Notes: generated by a model not told the origin, from the letters alone. A stretch of DNA of 51,166 bases from Lentzea kentuckyensis (GCF_002150765.1 NZ_MUYM01000059.1:49573-100738), one strand, 5' to 3'; shown: positions 41,199 to 49,786, counted from the stretch's first letter. Made by a program: numbers and translations.

Positions 41199-42407
41199 AT
41201 GCCCTTTGAACAGCACTACCTGGCCGGCCTCGACCTCCGGGGCCGGCGCGTCCTCGTGGTCGGCGGAGGCACGGTCGCCCAGCGCCGCCTGCCCCGCCTG
41301 ATCGCGTCCGGCGCCGCCGTCGAGCTCGTGTCGCCGTCCGTCACGCCGTCCGTCCAGGGCATGGTCGATGCGGGGGAGCTGACATGGCACCAGCGGCGTT
41401 ATGAGGCCGGCGACGTCGAGGGCGCGTGGTACGTGGTGGCGTGCACATCGAACGTCGAGGTGAACACGCAGATCGGCGAGGAAGCGCTTGCTGCCCGTGT
41501 GTTCTGCGTGCGCGCGGACATCGCCGTCGAGGGCACGGCCGTGACACCGGCAACGGGCACGCACGACGGGATGTTGATCGGTGTGCTCGCGGGTGGCGAA
41601 CACCGTCGTTCCGCGTCGGTGCGCGACGGGCTGGTCGCGGCGTTGCGCGACGGCCGGATCGCGGACCAGGCCGCTCCGCCGGTCGGCGTCGCGCTGGTGG
41701 GCGGCGGTCCCGGTGACCCGGAGCTGATCACCGTGCAGGGCAAGCGTTTGCTGGCCCACGCGGACGTGGTCGTCGCCGACCGTCTGGCCCCGCGCGAGCT
41801 GCTGGAGGAACTGCCCGCGCACGTCGAGGTCGTGGACGCGGCGAAGATCCCGTACGGCCGTGCGGCCACGCAGGAGTTCATCAACCAGACGCTGATCGAC
41901 CGCGCCAAGGAGGGGAAGTTCGTCGTCCGGTTGAAGGGCGGCGATCCCTACGTCTTCGGCCGCGGCTTCGAGGAACTGCTGGCGTGCGCGGAGGCCGGCA
42001 TCCCGGTCACCGTCGTGCCGGGCGTGACGTCCGCGTTCGGTGTGCCCGCATTGGCCGGTGTGCCGGTAACGCACCGAGGCGTGGCGCACGAGGTGGTCGT
42101 CGTCTCTGGCCACGTTGCACCAGACGACCCGCGCTCTCTCGTGGACTGGTCCGCAATCGCACGCCTGCAGGGCACTGTCGTGCTGATGATGGCCGTCGAA
42201 CGCGCCGGTGCGTTCGCCACGGCGTTGATGGAAGGCCGTCCTCCGACCACTCCTGTCGCCGTGATCCAGGAAGGCAGCACCGCCGCGCAGCGCGTCTTCC
42301 GGTCCACTTTGGACTCGCTGGCCGAAGACGTGAAGCGCTGGGAAGTGCGCCCGCCGGCGATCATCGTCGTGGGTCCGGTAGCGGGTATTGCTTCCGCAAA
42401 TAGTTAG
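41199..42407 (+). CDS. cysG: Siroheme/uroporphyrinogen-III C-methyltransferase with precorrin-2 dehydrogenase domain
   Basis: A 402-residue fusion. The N-terminal 150 residues are a CysG-N/Met8-like NAD domain (LRGRRVLVVGGGTVAQRRLPRL), which oxidises precorrin-2 and can insert iron. The C-terminal SUMT domain has VALVGGGPGDPELITVQG, VVVADRLAPRELL, RLKGGDPYVFGRGFEE and PVTHRGVA, all well conserved. It makes precorrin-2 for siroheme and cobalamin, linking to the cobalamin operon 3 kb upstream. No CobA-only copy is seen. The ATG at 41199 (MPFEQHYLAGL) has GGATG upstream; 41181 is an alternative. Confidence 0.9.
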   Translation: MPFEQHYLAGLDLRGRRVLVVGGGTVAQRRLPRLIASGAAVELVSPSVTPSVQGMVDAGELTWHQRRYEAGDVEGAWYVVACTSNVEVNTQIGEEALAARVFCVRADIAVEGTAVTPATGTHDGMLIGVLAGGEHRRSASVRDGLVAALRDGRIADQAAPPVGVALVGGGPGDPELITVQGKRLLAHADVVVADRLAPRELLEELPAHVEVVDAAKIPYGRAATQEFINQTLIDRAKEGKFVVRLKGGDPYVFGRGFEELLACAEAGIPVTVVPGVTSAFGVPALAGVPVTHRGVAHEVVVVSGHVAPDDPRSLVDWSAIARLQGTVVLMMAVERAGAFATALMEGRPPTTPVAVIQEGSTAAQRVFRSTLDSLAEDVKRWEVRPPAIIVVGPVAGIASANS

Positions 42408-42434
42408 ATAAGTTTCTTTACAAAAGCCGCTCGG

Positions 42435-42472
42435 CCGGTGGACTCTGCATGCACGCCGCCTAAGTCCACCGG
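42435..42472. terminator. Hairpin between cysG and the lectin-like gene
   Basis: CCGGTGGACT (42435-42444) and AGTCCACCGG (42463-42472) form a 10-bp perfect stem with an 18-base loop, 28 bases after the cysG stop. It may terminate cysG or lie in the leader of the following secreted-protein gene. Confidence 0.55.
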
Positions 42473-42489
42473 TTCTCGCGGAGGCACGC

Positions 42490-43395
42490 ATGAAACGCGC
42501 CCTGTCTGTGGCGGCAGGCATTTTGCTCATGATGTCCGGTTTGTTCGCTTCCTCACCCGCGAGCGCCGCACCCCAACAGGTCTTCTGGACCTTCTACGGC
42601 TGGTACGACAACACCCCGCCGGGCGGCGACATCGCCTACCCGAAGATCCACGACACCGCGGGCGGCAAGGGAACCTGGTCGGACCCGATCACCTTCGCGA
42701 CGTCCAGCAAGGAAGCCAAGCCGGGCACGAAGATCTACTTCCCGCGCGTGAAGAAGTACTTCATCATGGAGGACTCCTGCTCCTCCTGTGAGCAGGACTG
42801 GAACGGCAACGGCCCCAACGGCGGCCCGAAGCTGTGGCACTTCGACGCGTGGGTCGGCGGCAAGGGCGGCAACGCCATGAACGCCATCGACTGCGAAGAC
42901 GCGCTGACCAACTACCACGACGACGGCAAGCCCGTGATGGAGGAAACCATCCTCAACCCGCCGTCGAACCTGACCGTCGACCCCACGCCGATCTTCAACA
43001 CACAGACCGGCGAGTGCTACGGCGGCGCCAAGCCCAAGACCACCAACGGCGAGTACAAGAACGTCTCGACCGGCAAGTGCCTCCAGGGCGGCGCCTCCGG
43101 CTCCCAGCTGACCACGGCCGTGTGCAACGGTTCCGCCGCACAGCAGTTCAAGTTCCACGGCGCGTTCATGGAACAGGGCTCGCCGCAGCAGTGCACGACG
43201 CTGTCCTCGGGCAAGGTGCTGCTGAAAAAGTGCGACGGCGGCCCGAACCAGCAGTGGTCGATCAACCCGAACAAGACCATCTCGGACATGCAGTACAACA
43301 CCAAGTGCTACCGGGACGCCTCCGGGAAGGTGACCGCGGCGTCCTGCTCCGGTGACGTTGCCAAGTGGACGTTCAAGGCGGCAGCCAAGAAGTGA
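42490..43395 (+). CDS. Secreted protein with ricin-type lectin domain
   Basis: A 301-residue secreted protein with a signal peptide (1-27, ending SASA). The first mature domain (about 30-160) carries GDIAYPKIHDTAGGKGTWSD, KYFIMEDSCSSCEQDW and CEDALTNYHDDGKP, a pattern I also associate with fungal secreted proteins and probably a double-psi barrel; its activity is unknown. The C-terminal part (about 190-295) is ricin B-like, with CLQGGASGS, AQQFKFHG and NQQWSIN (QxW repeats). GGAGG precedes the ATG. Its last 88 bases overlap the end of the opposing MFS gene. Confidence 0.78.
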   Translation: MKRALSVAAGILLMMSGLFASSPASAAPQQVFWTFYGWYDNTPPGGDIAYPKIHDTAGGKGTWSDPITFATSSKEAKPGTKIYFPRVKKYFIMEDSCSSCEQDWNGNGPNGGPKLWHFDAWVGGKGGNAMNAIDCEDALTNYHDDGKPVMEETILNPPSNLTVDPTPIFNTQTGECYGGAKPKTTNGEYKNVSTGKCLQGGASGSQLTTAVCNGSAAQQFKFHGAFMEQGSPQQCTTLSSGKVLLKKCDGGPNQQWSINPNKTISDMQYNTKCYRDASGKVTAASCSGDVAKWTFKAAAKK

Positions 43396-44537
43396 GTTCG
43401 TAACGGCTTCAGACTGAACAACCCGACCGCGGTGCGCAGCGTGATGGCGACGTACCAAGGCGCCAACAGTCCGAAGTGGTCCGCAGTCAGCCCGCCCAGC
43501 AGCGCGCCGACCGGCTGAACACCCCAGGTGATCAGGGTCTGCGCGCTGCTGACGCGGCCGAGCAGGTCCGTGGGCACCACCCGCTGCCTCATCGCCGCCG
43601 TGGCCACGCCCCACACCGCCGTGCAGAACGAACTCACCACCGCGAACACCGCAACCGTCGCAAGGTTGTGGGCGACCGTGGCAATCCCCAGCCACATCAA
43701 CGGAATCATTACCACGGTCACCGCCACCGTGTGGCGATAGCCGGCAAGCAGCCGTTCGGCGAGCAACCCGCCCGCGACCCCACCACATGCGAGCGTGGCG
43801 AGAAACGCGCCGAACCCCGCGTTGGTCAGCCCGAGCCGTTGCTGGGCGAACAACACCAGCGTCGCCATCGTCATCGCGATGCACAGGTTCGTCGTCGCGG
43901 ACACGACGGTGACAGCCCTCAACGCCTTGTGCTGCATCAGCCAGCGCAGGCCCTCGCTGGCCTTAGGTCGCGTTGGCGACGGTTCCTTGCGTTGGGTGCG
44001 CATGCACATGACCAGCATCGCGGCGATCGCGAACGTCAACGCGTTGACCCACAACGGCGCCGGCACCGCGATCGCGAACAGCAACCCACCCAACGGTGGC
44101 CCCGCGAACTGCAGCGCCACCGCCTGTGACGCGAACAACCGCCCGTTAGCCCGCTCCAGCAGGTGGTTCTCGACCGTGGCTTTGATGAGCGGCTGCCCCA
44201 CCGCCCTCGGCACGGTCTCGGCGGTGCCGATCAGGAACGCCATCCCGTAGAGGAACGCGATGTGGGTGCTGTGAAAGGCGGCGAGCAGGGACATGAGCGC
44301 GCATTGGATCCAGAGGGCCGCGAGAAGCAGACGTCGGCCGTCATGGCGGTCCGCCGCGGCACCGGCCGGGAGCGCGGCGAGCAGCCAGGGCAGGGCGCCG
44401 AAGAAGCTGACGCCGGCGATCAGTTTCGGGTCCTGGGTGAAGGTCGTGGCCAGCAGGGGGAGCGCCGCCAGGAAGATGCCGTCTCCCAACGCCGAGACGG
44501 CGCTGCCGCTCCACAGCAGGTACCAGTTCCGCCCCAT
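43308..44537 (-). CDS. MFS transporter
   Basis: A 409-residue major facilitator with about 10-12 membrane segments, of the MFS_3/tetracenomycin-exporter-like group (LPAGAAADRHDGRRLLLAA is the loop 2-3 motif). A drug or metabolite exporter is likely. The final 30 residues (THFLAAALNVHLATSPEQ) are soluble and encoded in the part that overlaps the lectin gene by 88 bases on the opposite strand. It starts 68 bases downstream of the helicase gene, past a terminator hairpin. Confidence 0.85.
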   Translation of the reverse strand: MGRNWYLLWSGSAVSALGDGIFLAALPLLATTFTQDPKLIAGVSFFGALPWLLAALPAGAAADRHDGRRLLLAALWIQCALMSLLAAFHSTHIAFLYGMAFLIGTAETVPRAVGQPLIKATVENHLLERANGRLFASQAVALQFAGPPLGGLLFAIAVPAPLWVNALTFAIAAMLVMCMRTQRKEPSPTRPKASEGLRWLMQHKALRAVTVVSATTNLCIAMTMATLVLFAQQRLGLTNAGFGAFLATLACGGVAGGLLAERLLAGYRHTVAVTVVMIPLMWLGIATVAHNLATVAVFAVVSSFCTAVWGVATAAMRQRVVPTDLLGRVSSAQTLITWGVQPVGALLGGLTADHFGLLAPWYVAITLRTAVGLFSLKPLRTHFLAAALNVHLATSPEQDAAVTFPEASR

Positions 44538-44556
44538 GCCGCACCGTACACACGGC

Positions 44557-44590
44557 GAAGGCCGCCTCCCCGCAGCGGGAAGCGGCCTTC
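44557..44590 (-). terminator. Terminator of the DEAD-box helicase gene
   Basis: GAAGGCCGC (44557-44565) pairs with GCGGCCTTC (44582-44590), a 9-bp stem, with a further CCCGC/GCGGG inside the loop. It lies 15 bases past the helicase stop. Confidence 0.75.
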
Positions 44591-44604
44591 AGCGTCGAAC
44601 TAGA

Positions 44605-46149
44605 TCAGTGCTGCGGTGCCCGGCGCGGACGACCCGCGCCACGCTCGGTCCGGCCGAAGGTACGGCCGCCCTCGGAACGCTCCGAGCGACGGGGGCCGCC
44701 GCGGAACTCGCCGCCCTCGGTGCGGCGGCCGGAACCGCCGCGGTACTCGCCGCGGCCGCTGCCGGCAGCCGGGGCGCCGAAACGGCGACCGCCGCTGCCG
44801 CCGCCGCGACGGGCCGGCTTCTCGCGTTCGATGATCGGCTCGCCGCTCGGGGTGCGGGCGCCGGTGATGCGGACCAGGTCGTCGTCGCCGGGGCGCACCT
44901 TCGTGCTCTCCGGACGGATGCCCGCGCGGGCGGCCATGCCCTGGACCGCGCGGCGCTGGTCGTGGGTGACCAGCGTGACGACCGTGCCGGACTGGCCGGC
45001 GCGGGCGGTGCGGCCTGCGCGGTGCAGGTAGTCCTTCGGGTCGGCCGGCGGGTCGACGTGGACGACCAGCGAGACGTCGTCGACGTGGATGCCGCGGGCG
45101 GCCACGTCGGTGGCGATCAGGACCGGCGTGGTGCCCTCGCGGAACTCGCCGAGCACTCGGGTGCGAGCGCTCTGGGCCTTGCCGCCGTGCAACGCGCCGG
45201 CGTGGACGCCGACCGAGCGCAGCTTCTTGGCCAGGCGGTCGACGTGGTGCTTGGTACGCACGAACATGATCGTGCGGCCCTCGCGCGCGGCCACCTCGGT
45301 CACCACGTTCTGCTTGTCCTCCGCGGACACGAACAGCAGGTGGTGGTCCATCGTCGTGACGCTCGCGGTGGCCGGGGCCACCGAGTGCGTCACCGGGTTG
45401 TGCAGGTACTGGCGGACCAGCTTGTCCACGTCGCCGTCGAGCGTCGCGGAGAACAGCAGGCGCTGCCCGTCCTGAGGGGTCAGGTCGAGGATCGCGCGGA
45501 CCTGGGGCATGAAGCCCATGTCCGCCATCTGGTCGGCCTCGTCCAACGCGGTGATCTCGACCGAGCCGAGGTCACAGGTGCCCTGACGGACGTGGTCGGA
45601 CAGCCGGCCCGGCGTGGCGATCAGCAGGTCGACGCCGCGGCGCAGGTGTTCGATCTGGCGCGGGAACGACGTGCCGCCGACGACGACGCGGCACCACAGG
45701 CCCAGCGAGCGGGCGTGCGGCGTGAGCGCCGTCTCCACCTGCATCGCGAGCTCGCGGGTCGGGACGAGGATCAGGCCGCGCGGCTTGTTCGGCATGGAGC
45801 GGCCGCTCGCGAGACGGGTCAGCATCGCGAGACCGAACGCCAGCGTCTTGCCGGAGCCGGTCTGACCGCGGCCGAGGATGTCGCGACCGGACATGGAGTC
45901 GGGAAGGGTGGCCGCCTGGATCGGGAACGGCTCGGTGATTTCGTTGGCGACGAGCGAGCGGATCAGCGCGTCGGCAAGGCCGAGTTCAGCGAACGAGGGC
46001 AGCGGGCCTTCCGGCAGCGTGCTCTCGAAGTGCTCGGCGACGATCGGTTCCTCGACCCGCTGCTGCGGACGCGAGGAATTGCCCTGGCGACCCGAGCGAC
46101 GCCGCGGTGCCCTGCGGCTGTTGGAGCGCTCGGAACGACCTTCGGACAT
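44605..46149 (-). CDS. DEAD-box RNA helicase
   Basis: A 514-residue helicase. Motifs seen: Q-motif FPIQAATL, I GQTGSGKT, Ia PTRELAMQ, GG, Ib TPGR, II DEAD, III SAT, IV IMFVRTKH, V TDVAARGIHVDD and VI HRAGRTARAG. The C-terminal 85 residues are an RGG-rich, basic tail (GGRRFGAPAAGSGRGEYRGG) that should bind RNA. Relatives act in ribosome assembly and cold adaptation. The ATG at 46149 is about 15 bases from GGAGG; a TTG at 46158, 6 bases from GGAGG, may be the real start. The 234-base upstream gap suggests a long leader. Confidence 0.92.
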   Translation of the reverse strand: MSEGRSERSNSRRAPRRRSGRQGNSSRPQQRVEEPIVAEHFESTLPEGPLPSFAELGLADALIRSLVANEITEPFPIQAATLPDSMSGRDILGRGQTGSGKTLAFGLAMLTRLASGRSMPNKPRGLILVPTRELAMQVETALTPHARSLGLWCRVVVGGTSFPRQIEHLRRGVDLLIATPGRLSDHVRQGTCDLGSVEITALDEADQMADMGFMPQVRAILDLTPQDGQRLLFSATLDGDVDKLVRQYLHNPVTHSVAPATASVTTMDHHLLFVSAEDKQNVVTEVAAREGRTIMFVRTKHHVDRLAKKLRSVGVHAGALHGGKAQSARTRVLGEFREGTTPVLIATDVAARGIHVDDVSLVVHVDPPADPKDYLHRAGRTARAGQSGTVVTLVTHDQRRAVQGMAARAGIRPESTKVRPGDDDLVRITGARTPSGEPIIEREKPARRGGGSGGRRFGAPAAGSGRGEYRGGSGRRTEGGEFRGGPRRSERSEGGRTFGRTERGAGRPRRAPQH

Positions 46150-46336
46150 TGATGGCAAAACAAACCTCCGGGACATGGCACGTCTCGAGGCTGCCCCGCG
46201 CGCTACCGCGGTGCCGATCACAAGGACGGGCCCGGCGTGATGGTCACGCCGCTGATGAGTGGGTGGAAACACCGGTCAACGGCCGTCAAGCCTTCATCGG
46301 TGTACAGCACAGTCTAGCTGATCAATGGTGATGACC
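46150..46336. other. Leader region of the DEAD-box helicase gene
   Basis: No gene is seen. On the minus strand the region contains GGAGG (about 46164-46168) ahead of the helicase and a near-palindrome TTGACGGCCGTTGAC. A long untranslated leader is common for cold-induced helicases, but no known RNA motif was recognised. Confidence 0.4.
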
Positions 46337-46376
46337 TGCGCGCCCGGCAGTGTCGTTGGACACGGCCGGACGCGCA
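46337..46376 (-). terminator. Terminator of the RIO kinase gene
   Basis: A long stem with small bulges: TGCGCG/CGCGCA, CCGGC/GCCGG and GTGTC/GACAC around a 4-nt loop (GTTG). It lies 7 bases past the RIO kinase stop on the minus strand. Confidence 0.8.
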
Positions 46377-46383
46377 AGGTGAC

Positions 46384-47352
46384 TCACCCCATACCCGCCA
46401 CGTCCAGCAGCGTTGCCACCAGCGCGGATGGGTCGGAGATCTCCGGCGGCAGGCCGCGCGAGGCGAACCAGCCGCTGACGTTGCGGACGTCGCGGTCGAG
46501 GAACTCGACGCCGCGAGGGTTCGCGACGAGGTCGACCACCTGCGGCAGGTCGATCATGATCAGCCTGCCCTCGTGAACCATCAGGTTGTACGCGGACAGG
46601 TCACCGTGGGTGAGGCCCGCCTCGGCGAGCGTCATCAACGTCGCGACCAGCTGGCGCCACAGGTCGAGCAACTCGTCCTCGTCCGGACGTGTCTGCGCGA
46701 GCCGCGGTGCCGCGTTGCCCTCGTCGTCACCGATGAACTCCAGCAGCAGCTCGGTGCCACTGCGCTGCACCGGATACGGCACGGATGCCCCGGCCTGCCA
46801 CAGCCTGGCGAGCGCGGCGAACTCCGCGACCGCCCACTGCTCCGCGATCAGGTTGCGCCCGAACGAGGTGCGGTTCTGGATGGCCCGCAGTTCGCGGGAC
46901 TTCTTCATCTTGCGCCCCTCCAGATACCCCGCGTCGCGGTGGAACATCCGGTGGTCGTTGCTGCGGTAGCGCTTGGCGGCGAGCAGGCACGCCTTCTCGC
47001 CCATCGCGCGTTCCAGCAGGAAGACGTCCGCCTCCTTGCCGGTCTTCACGATGCCCAGCTCGCGGTCCACCGCGGCCAGTTCGGTGACGAGCCAGCTCGG
47101 GTACGGCTTGGGGCCCTGGTCGGCGTCGCCCCACGTGGTCCAGCGATCGCCGTCCTCCGGGGTGTCCGCCGTGCTGAGCTGGTCCTCGCGCAGTCGCGAA
47201 ATCCGCAGCTTCTCTTCTTCGGTCATGCGGCCGCGACGCGTGGGTTCCGCGTCGACGGCGTTCTTGTTGGTGCGCTTTCCCTTGCGCCGCATGGTTTCGT
47301 CGGCGCCATCGAAAGCAGACTCGTAGCGTTCGTAAAGATCGTGCTCGCGCAC
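46384..47352 (-). CDS. RIO1-type serine protein kinase
   Basis: A 322-residue atypical kinase. Residues 1-80 are charged and variable. The kinase core starts with LGIVKTGKEADVFLLERAMG (glycine-poor nucleotide loop typical of RIO), has the catalytic loop LTHGDLSAYNLMV (Asp and Asn ligands) and the metal motif MIDLPQVVDL. RIO1 proteins act in ribosome maturation in archaea and eukaryotes; bacterial roles are unclear. The GTG start at 47352 has GGAG upstream. A 21-codon ORF with a strong ribosome-binding site lies before it on the same strand. Confidence 0.9.
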   Translation of the reverse strand: MREHDLYERYESAFDGADETMRRKGKRTNKNAVDAEPTRRGRMTEEEKLRISRLREDQLSTADTPEDGDRWTTWGDADQGPKPYPSWLVTELAAVDRELGIVKTGKEADVFLLERAMGEKACLLAAKRYRSNDHRMFHRDAGYLEGRKMKKSRELRAIQNRTSFGRNLIAEQWAVAEFAALARLWQAGASVPYPVQRSGTELLLEFIGDDEGNAAPRLAQTRPDEDELLDLWRQLVATLMTLAEAGLTHGDLSAYNLMVHEGRLIMIDLPQVVDLVANPRGVEFLDRDVRNVSGWFASRGLPPEISDPSALVATLLDVAGMG

Positions 47353-47420
47353 TGTGGGGTCTCCAGAAAAAAAGATGAAGGTGACCGCCCCACTGGCGCT
47401 CTGCGATCAAACGATGCTGA

Positions 47421-47486
47421 TCAGGCGCGAAGGGCGGAGGACGGGGTCGCGTATGCGGTGCCACGTCCAAAGACAGGCTCTGACAT
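47421..47486 (-). CDS. 21-residue small ORF with strong ribosome-binding site
   Basis: ATG at 47486, TGA at 47421-47423. The peptide is MSEPVFGRGTAYATPSSALR plus a final Ala. A full AGGAGG (47493-47498) lies 6 bases upstream of the ATG, better than most genes in the window. It ends 68 bases before the RIO kinase start and could be a leader peptide or a small protein. No homologue is recalled. Confidence 0.5.
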   Translation of the reverse strand: MSEPVFGRGTAYATPSSALRA

Positions 47487-47564
47487 CACGCACCTCCTCG
47501 TTCCTCACGCCGCACTTCGGCTGCGGTGAAGCTTGCCCGGCCGGCCGCCAGGCCCGCAACCGAA

Positions 47565-48293
47565 TTAATCGGTGATCAGGTCGGCCGTCCTCGCGCCGGT
47601 CGGCACGATCTTGAGCCCGGCCTTCTGCGCGAGCTTGACCAGGCCTTTCAGGTCGCTCGGGTCCGTCCTGCTGGTCGCGATGGCGCGCGCGAGCAGACCC
47701 TTGTGGGCCTTGTTGAAGTGGCTGACGACCTTGCCCTCGCTCGTGATCACCCGGACGACGACGGCGTGCGGGATCTTCGCGAGGCTCGAATAGGCGCCTG
47801 AACGCAGGTCGACGATGAACTCGTCGGCGTCCTTCAAGACCGGCTCCAGCGCCGGCTTCCACAGCGTGCGCAGGCTGCCGTGGGACGGGAGCGTGCTGCC
47901 GCCGGACAACCGGTACGCGGGCACCGGGTCGCCGCCGCGGATCGCCCCGAACAGCGCCGATGCGACCACGAGCCGTTCGTAGGCCCGCTCCTTGTCGGCC
48001 TTCTTCAGCGACGGGAAGTCCAGGTTGTCGTAGAGCACGCCCGTGTAGCGCAGGAGCGCGGGCGTGGTTTCCGACGTGCGCAGTGCCGCGTTGCGGTGCA
48101 CCTCGTCGACCTGACGCTCGGAGATGTCGAGCGCCTTGAGACTGGCGGGGACGTCCGCCGCGAGATCGGCCAGTGCCGACACGAGCTTGTCGCGGACCGG
48201 GTTGAGCTCGGGGAACGACAGCGCGTCGAGGTCGAGCGGCGCACCCTCGCCGCCGATCGCCTTGGTCTCCGACGGGGGAAGCAGCACCAGCAC
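47565..48293 (-). CDS. yaaA: YaaA family peroxide-stress protein
   Basis: A 242-residue DUF328/UPF0246 protein. It starts VLVLLPPSETKAIGGEGAPL, a family hallmark, and has RYTGVLYDNLDF, ASALFGAIRGGDPVPAYRLS and the DNA-binding-like HFNKAHKGLLARAI. E. coli YaaA lowers intracellular iron during hydrogen peroxide stress and binds DNA. The GTG at 48293 is chosen; upstream in-frame sequence is antisense to the next gene. It is divergent from the 445-residue unknown with 60 bases between. Confidence 0.92.
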   Translation of the reverse strand: MLVLLPPSETKAIGGEGAPLDLDALSFPELNPVRDKLVSALADLAADVPASLKALDISERQVDEVHRNAALRTSETTPALLRYTGVLYDNLDFPSLKKADKERAYERLVVASALFGAIRGGDPVPAYRLSGGSTLPSHGSLRTLWKPALEPVLKDADEFIVDLRSGAYSSLAKIPHAVVVRVITSEGKVVSHFNKAHKGLLARAIATSRTDPSDLKGLVKLAQKAGLKIVPTGARTADLITD

Positions 48294-48353
48294 GGTTGGA
48301 AAGGGTAGGGCAACCCGCGAAAACCGCTGGACCTGCGTGGTGCTCTGGAATGC

Positions 48354-49691
48354 GTGGACGCATTGGACCGTCTCTACAGCTCGCTCGACGCACGGCTGCG
48401 CCCGGAGGACGTGGCCGCCCTCGTGCTGGAGGCACAGCCGTCGCTGACGCATCGCGAACGCGCTGTGCTCCGCGACGTCGCCACGCATGCCGGTCGATGG
48501 CACGGCTTCACCGGGATGAGCGACGACTACGCCCGCCCGGTCGGTGCCGCGCGCCAGGTGACCGCCGCCCGCTTCCTGTTCGGGGTGGACGGAGGTGACG
48601 TCGACGTCGACGACCCGATCTCCGTGCTGGAGTTCGCGGCGCTCGCCGGTGCGGAGATCAACTGGAACCCGGCCCGCACCGACTTCCTCACCGACCGGCT
48701 CAACCGCGAGGCACGCGCCTCGGCGGGCATCGAGCTGTCGAAGCGCCAGTACAACCGGCGTTTCCGCATGCTGCGCCGGTTGTCCGCGAAGGCAACGCGT
48801 CTGGAACGCGCGCGGAAGACGCGTCGCATGACGCTGCTGGCGGCGGCCGGGTTCGTCGGTGCCATCGACGCCGATCGGTTCCGTGCCGACCCGGACGCCG
48901 GGTGCTTCATCGCCTACTTCACGGCCCGGCGCAAGCTGCGCCGCGAGTTCACGCTCGCGGGCCGCGAGAACCCGTTCGACCAGGTCGCGGACCTGCTCTT
49001 CGCGCGCTGCACGGCGCGCGCCGGCACCGACTGGGCGATGATCGCGCTGGCCTGCCCGACGTGGGACGTCCTGCGCCGGCTGCGCCCCGACCAGCTCGGC
49101 GAGCTGCTGGGCCGGTGGTCCAGCGCGACCAGGTCGGTGGCGTCGTCGCTGGCCGAGCTGTGGCGGTCGTCCGAGATCGACAAGGCGACCATGATCGTGC
49201 GGCGCGGCGTGGACTCGTCGACCTGGAACGCCCTGGCCGGCGCCTACAACGCCGCGCGGGCGGGGTGGATCGCCTGCCTGCACGCCTCCGGGCTGACGTC
49301 GTTGATCGAGGACGCGTGGCCGGGCAAGGCGATGCGCGTGATGGCAGCGGACCTCGCTTTCTGGCACCAGGAGTCGGGAGGCAGCCTGCACGTGGACACG
49401 TCCGTGTGGTCGCGTCTGCCGTTGCCGTGGGACGTGCTCGACGGCACGACTCCGTGCACACGCGCCGATGTGGAGGCGGCGTGCCGTGAGCACCGCGTGG
49501 AGCCCGAGCGTTCCGGATGGACGGCACCGCGCACGCACCGCGGCATCGCACGCTTCCGCCCGACCCCGGAGCTCGTGCACGGCGTGGCGGTCACGGATCC
49601 GTTGTGGGCCATGGCGTTGCGTCGGGCACGGGTGTTCAGCGGCAAGCCGGTTGCCGGTGAGGTATTGGGTGGACAGGACGCTTTCGAGTGA
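48354..49691 (+). CDS. Protein of unknown function, 445 residues
   Basis: I do not recognise the family. The protein is soluble, rich in Ala, Arg and Asp, largely alpha-helical by composition, with no signal peptide and no membrane segment. Noticeable are the basic stretch ELSKRQYNRRFRMLRRLSAK (about 125-144), which could contact nucleic acid, and Trp-rich spots. The C-terminus (GVAVTDPLWAMALRRARVFS) looks conserved-like. The GTG at 48354 lies 60 bases from yaaA, which is divergent. The tRNA genes follow 16 bases later. The codon use is like its neighbours. Confidence 0.7.
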   Translation: MDALDRLYSSLDARLRPEDVAALVLEAQPSLTHRERAVLRDVATHAGRWHGFTGMSDDYARPVGAARQVTAARFLFGVDGGDVDVDDPISVLEFAALAGAEINWNPARTDFLTDRLNREARASAGIELSKRQYNRRFRMLRRLSAKATRLERARKTRRMTLLAAAGFVGAIDADRFRADPDAGCFIAYFTARRKLRREFTLAGRENPFDQVADLLFARCTARAGTDWAMIALACPTWDVLRRLRPDQLGELLGRWSSATRSVASSLAELWRSSEIDKATMIVRRGVDSSTWNALAGAYNAARAGWIACLHASGLTSLIEDAWPGKAMRVMAADLAFWHQESGGSLHVDTSVWSRLPLPWDVLDGTTPCTRADVEAACREHRVEPERSGWTAPRTHRGIARFRPTPELVHGVAVTDPLWAMALRRARVFSGKPVAGEVLGGQDAFE

Positions 49692-49707
49692 GCAGGCTGT
49701 AGTGCGT

Positions 49708-49780
49708 TCGGCTGTAGTTCAGCGGTAGAACACCCGGCTCTGGGGCCGGGCGGACGCCGGTTCGAGCCCGGCCGGCCGAA
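49708..49780 (+). tRNA. tRNA-like gene 1, 8-nt anticodon loop (CTG-containing)
   Basis: A full cloverleaf: acceptor TCGGCTG/CGGCCGA, D arm GTTC-AGCGGTA-GAAC, anticodon stem CCCGG/CCGGG, variable CGGAC, T arm GCCGG-TTCGAGC-CCGGC, discriminator A, no encoded CCA. The anticodon loop is CTCTGGGG, 8 bases instead of 7. If U33 is the first loop T, the anticodon reads CUG (Gln) with an extra G; the U1-A72 pair also fits tRNA-Gln. The stem extends 4 bp beyond the acceptor (49704-49707 with 49780-49783). Identity is uncertain. Confidence 0.75.
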
Positions 49781-49786
49781 CGCCCT

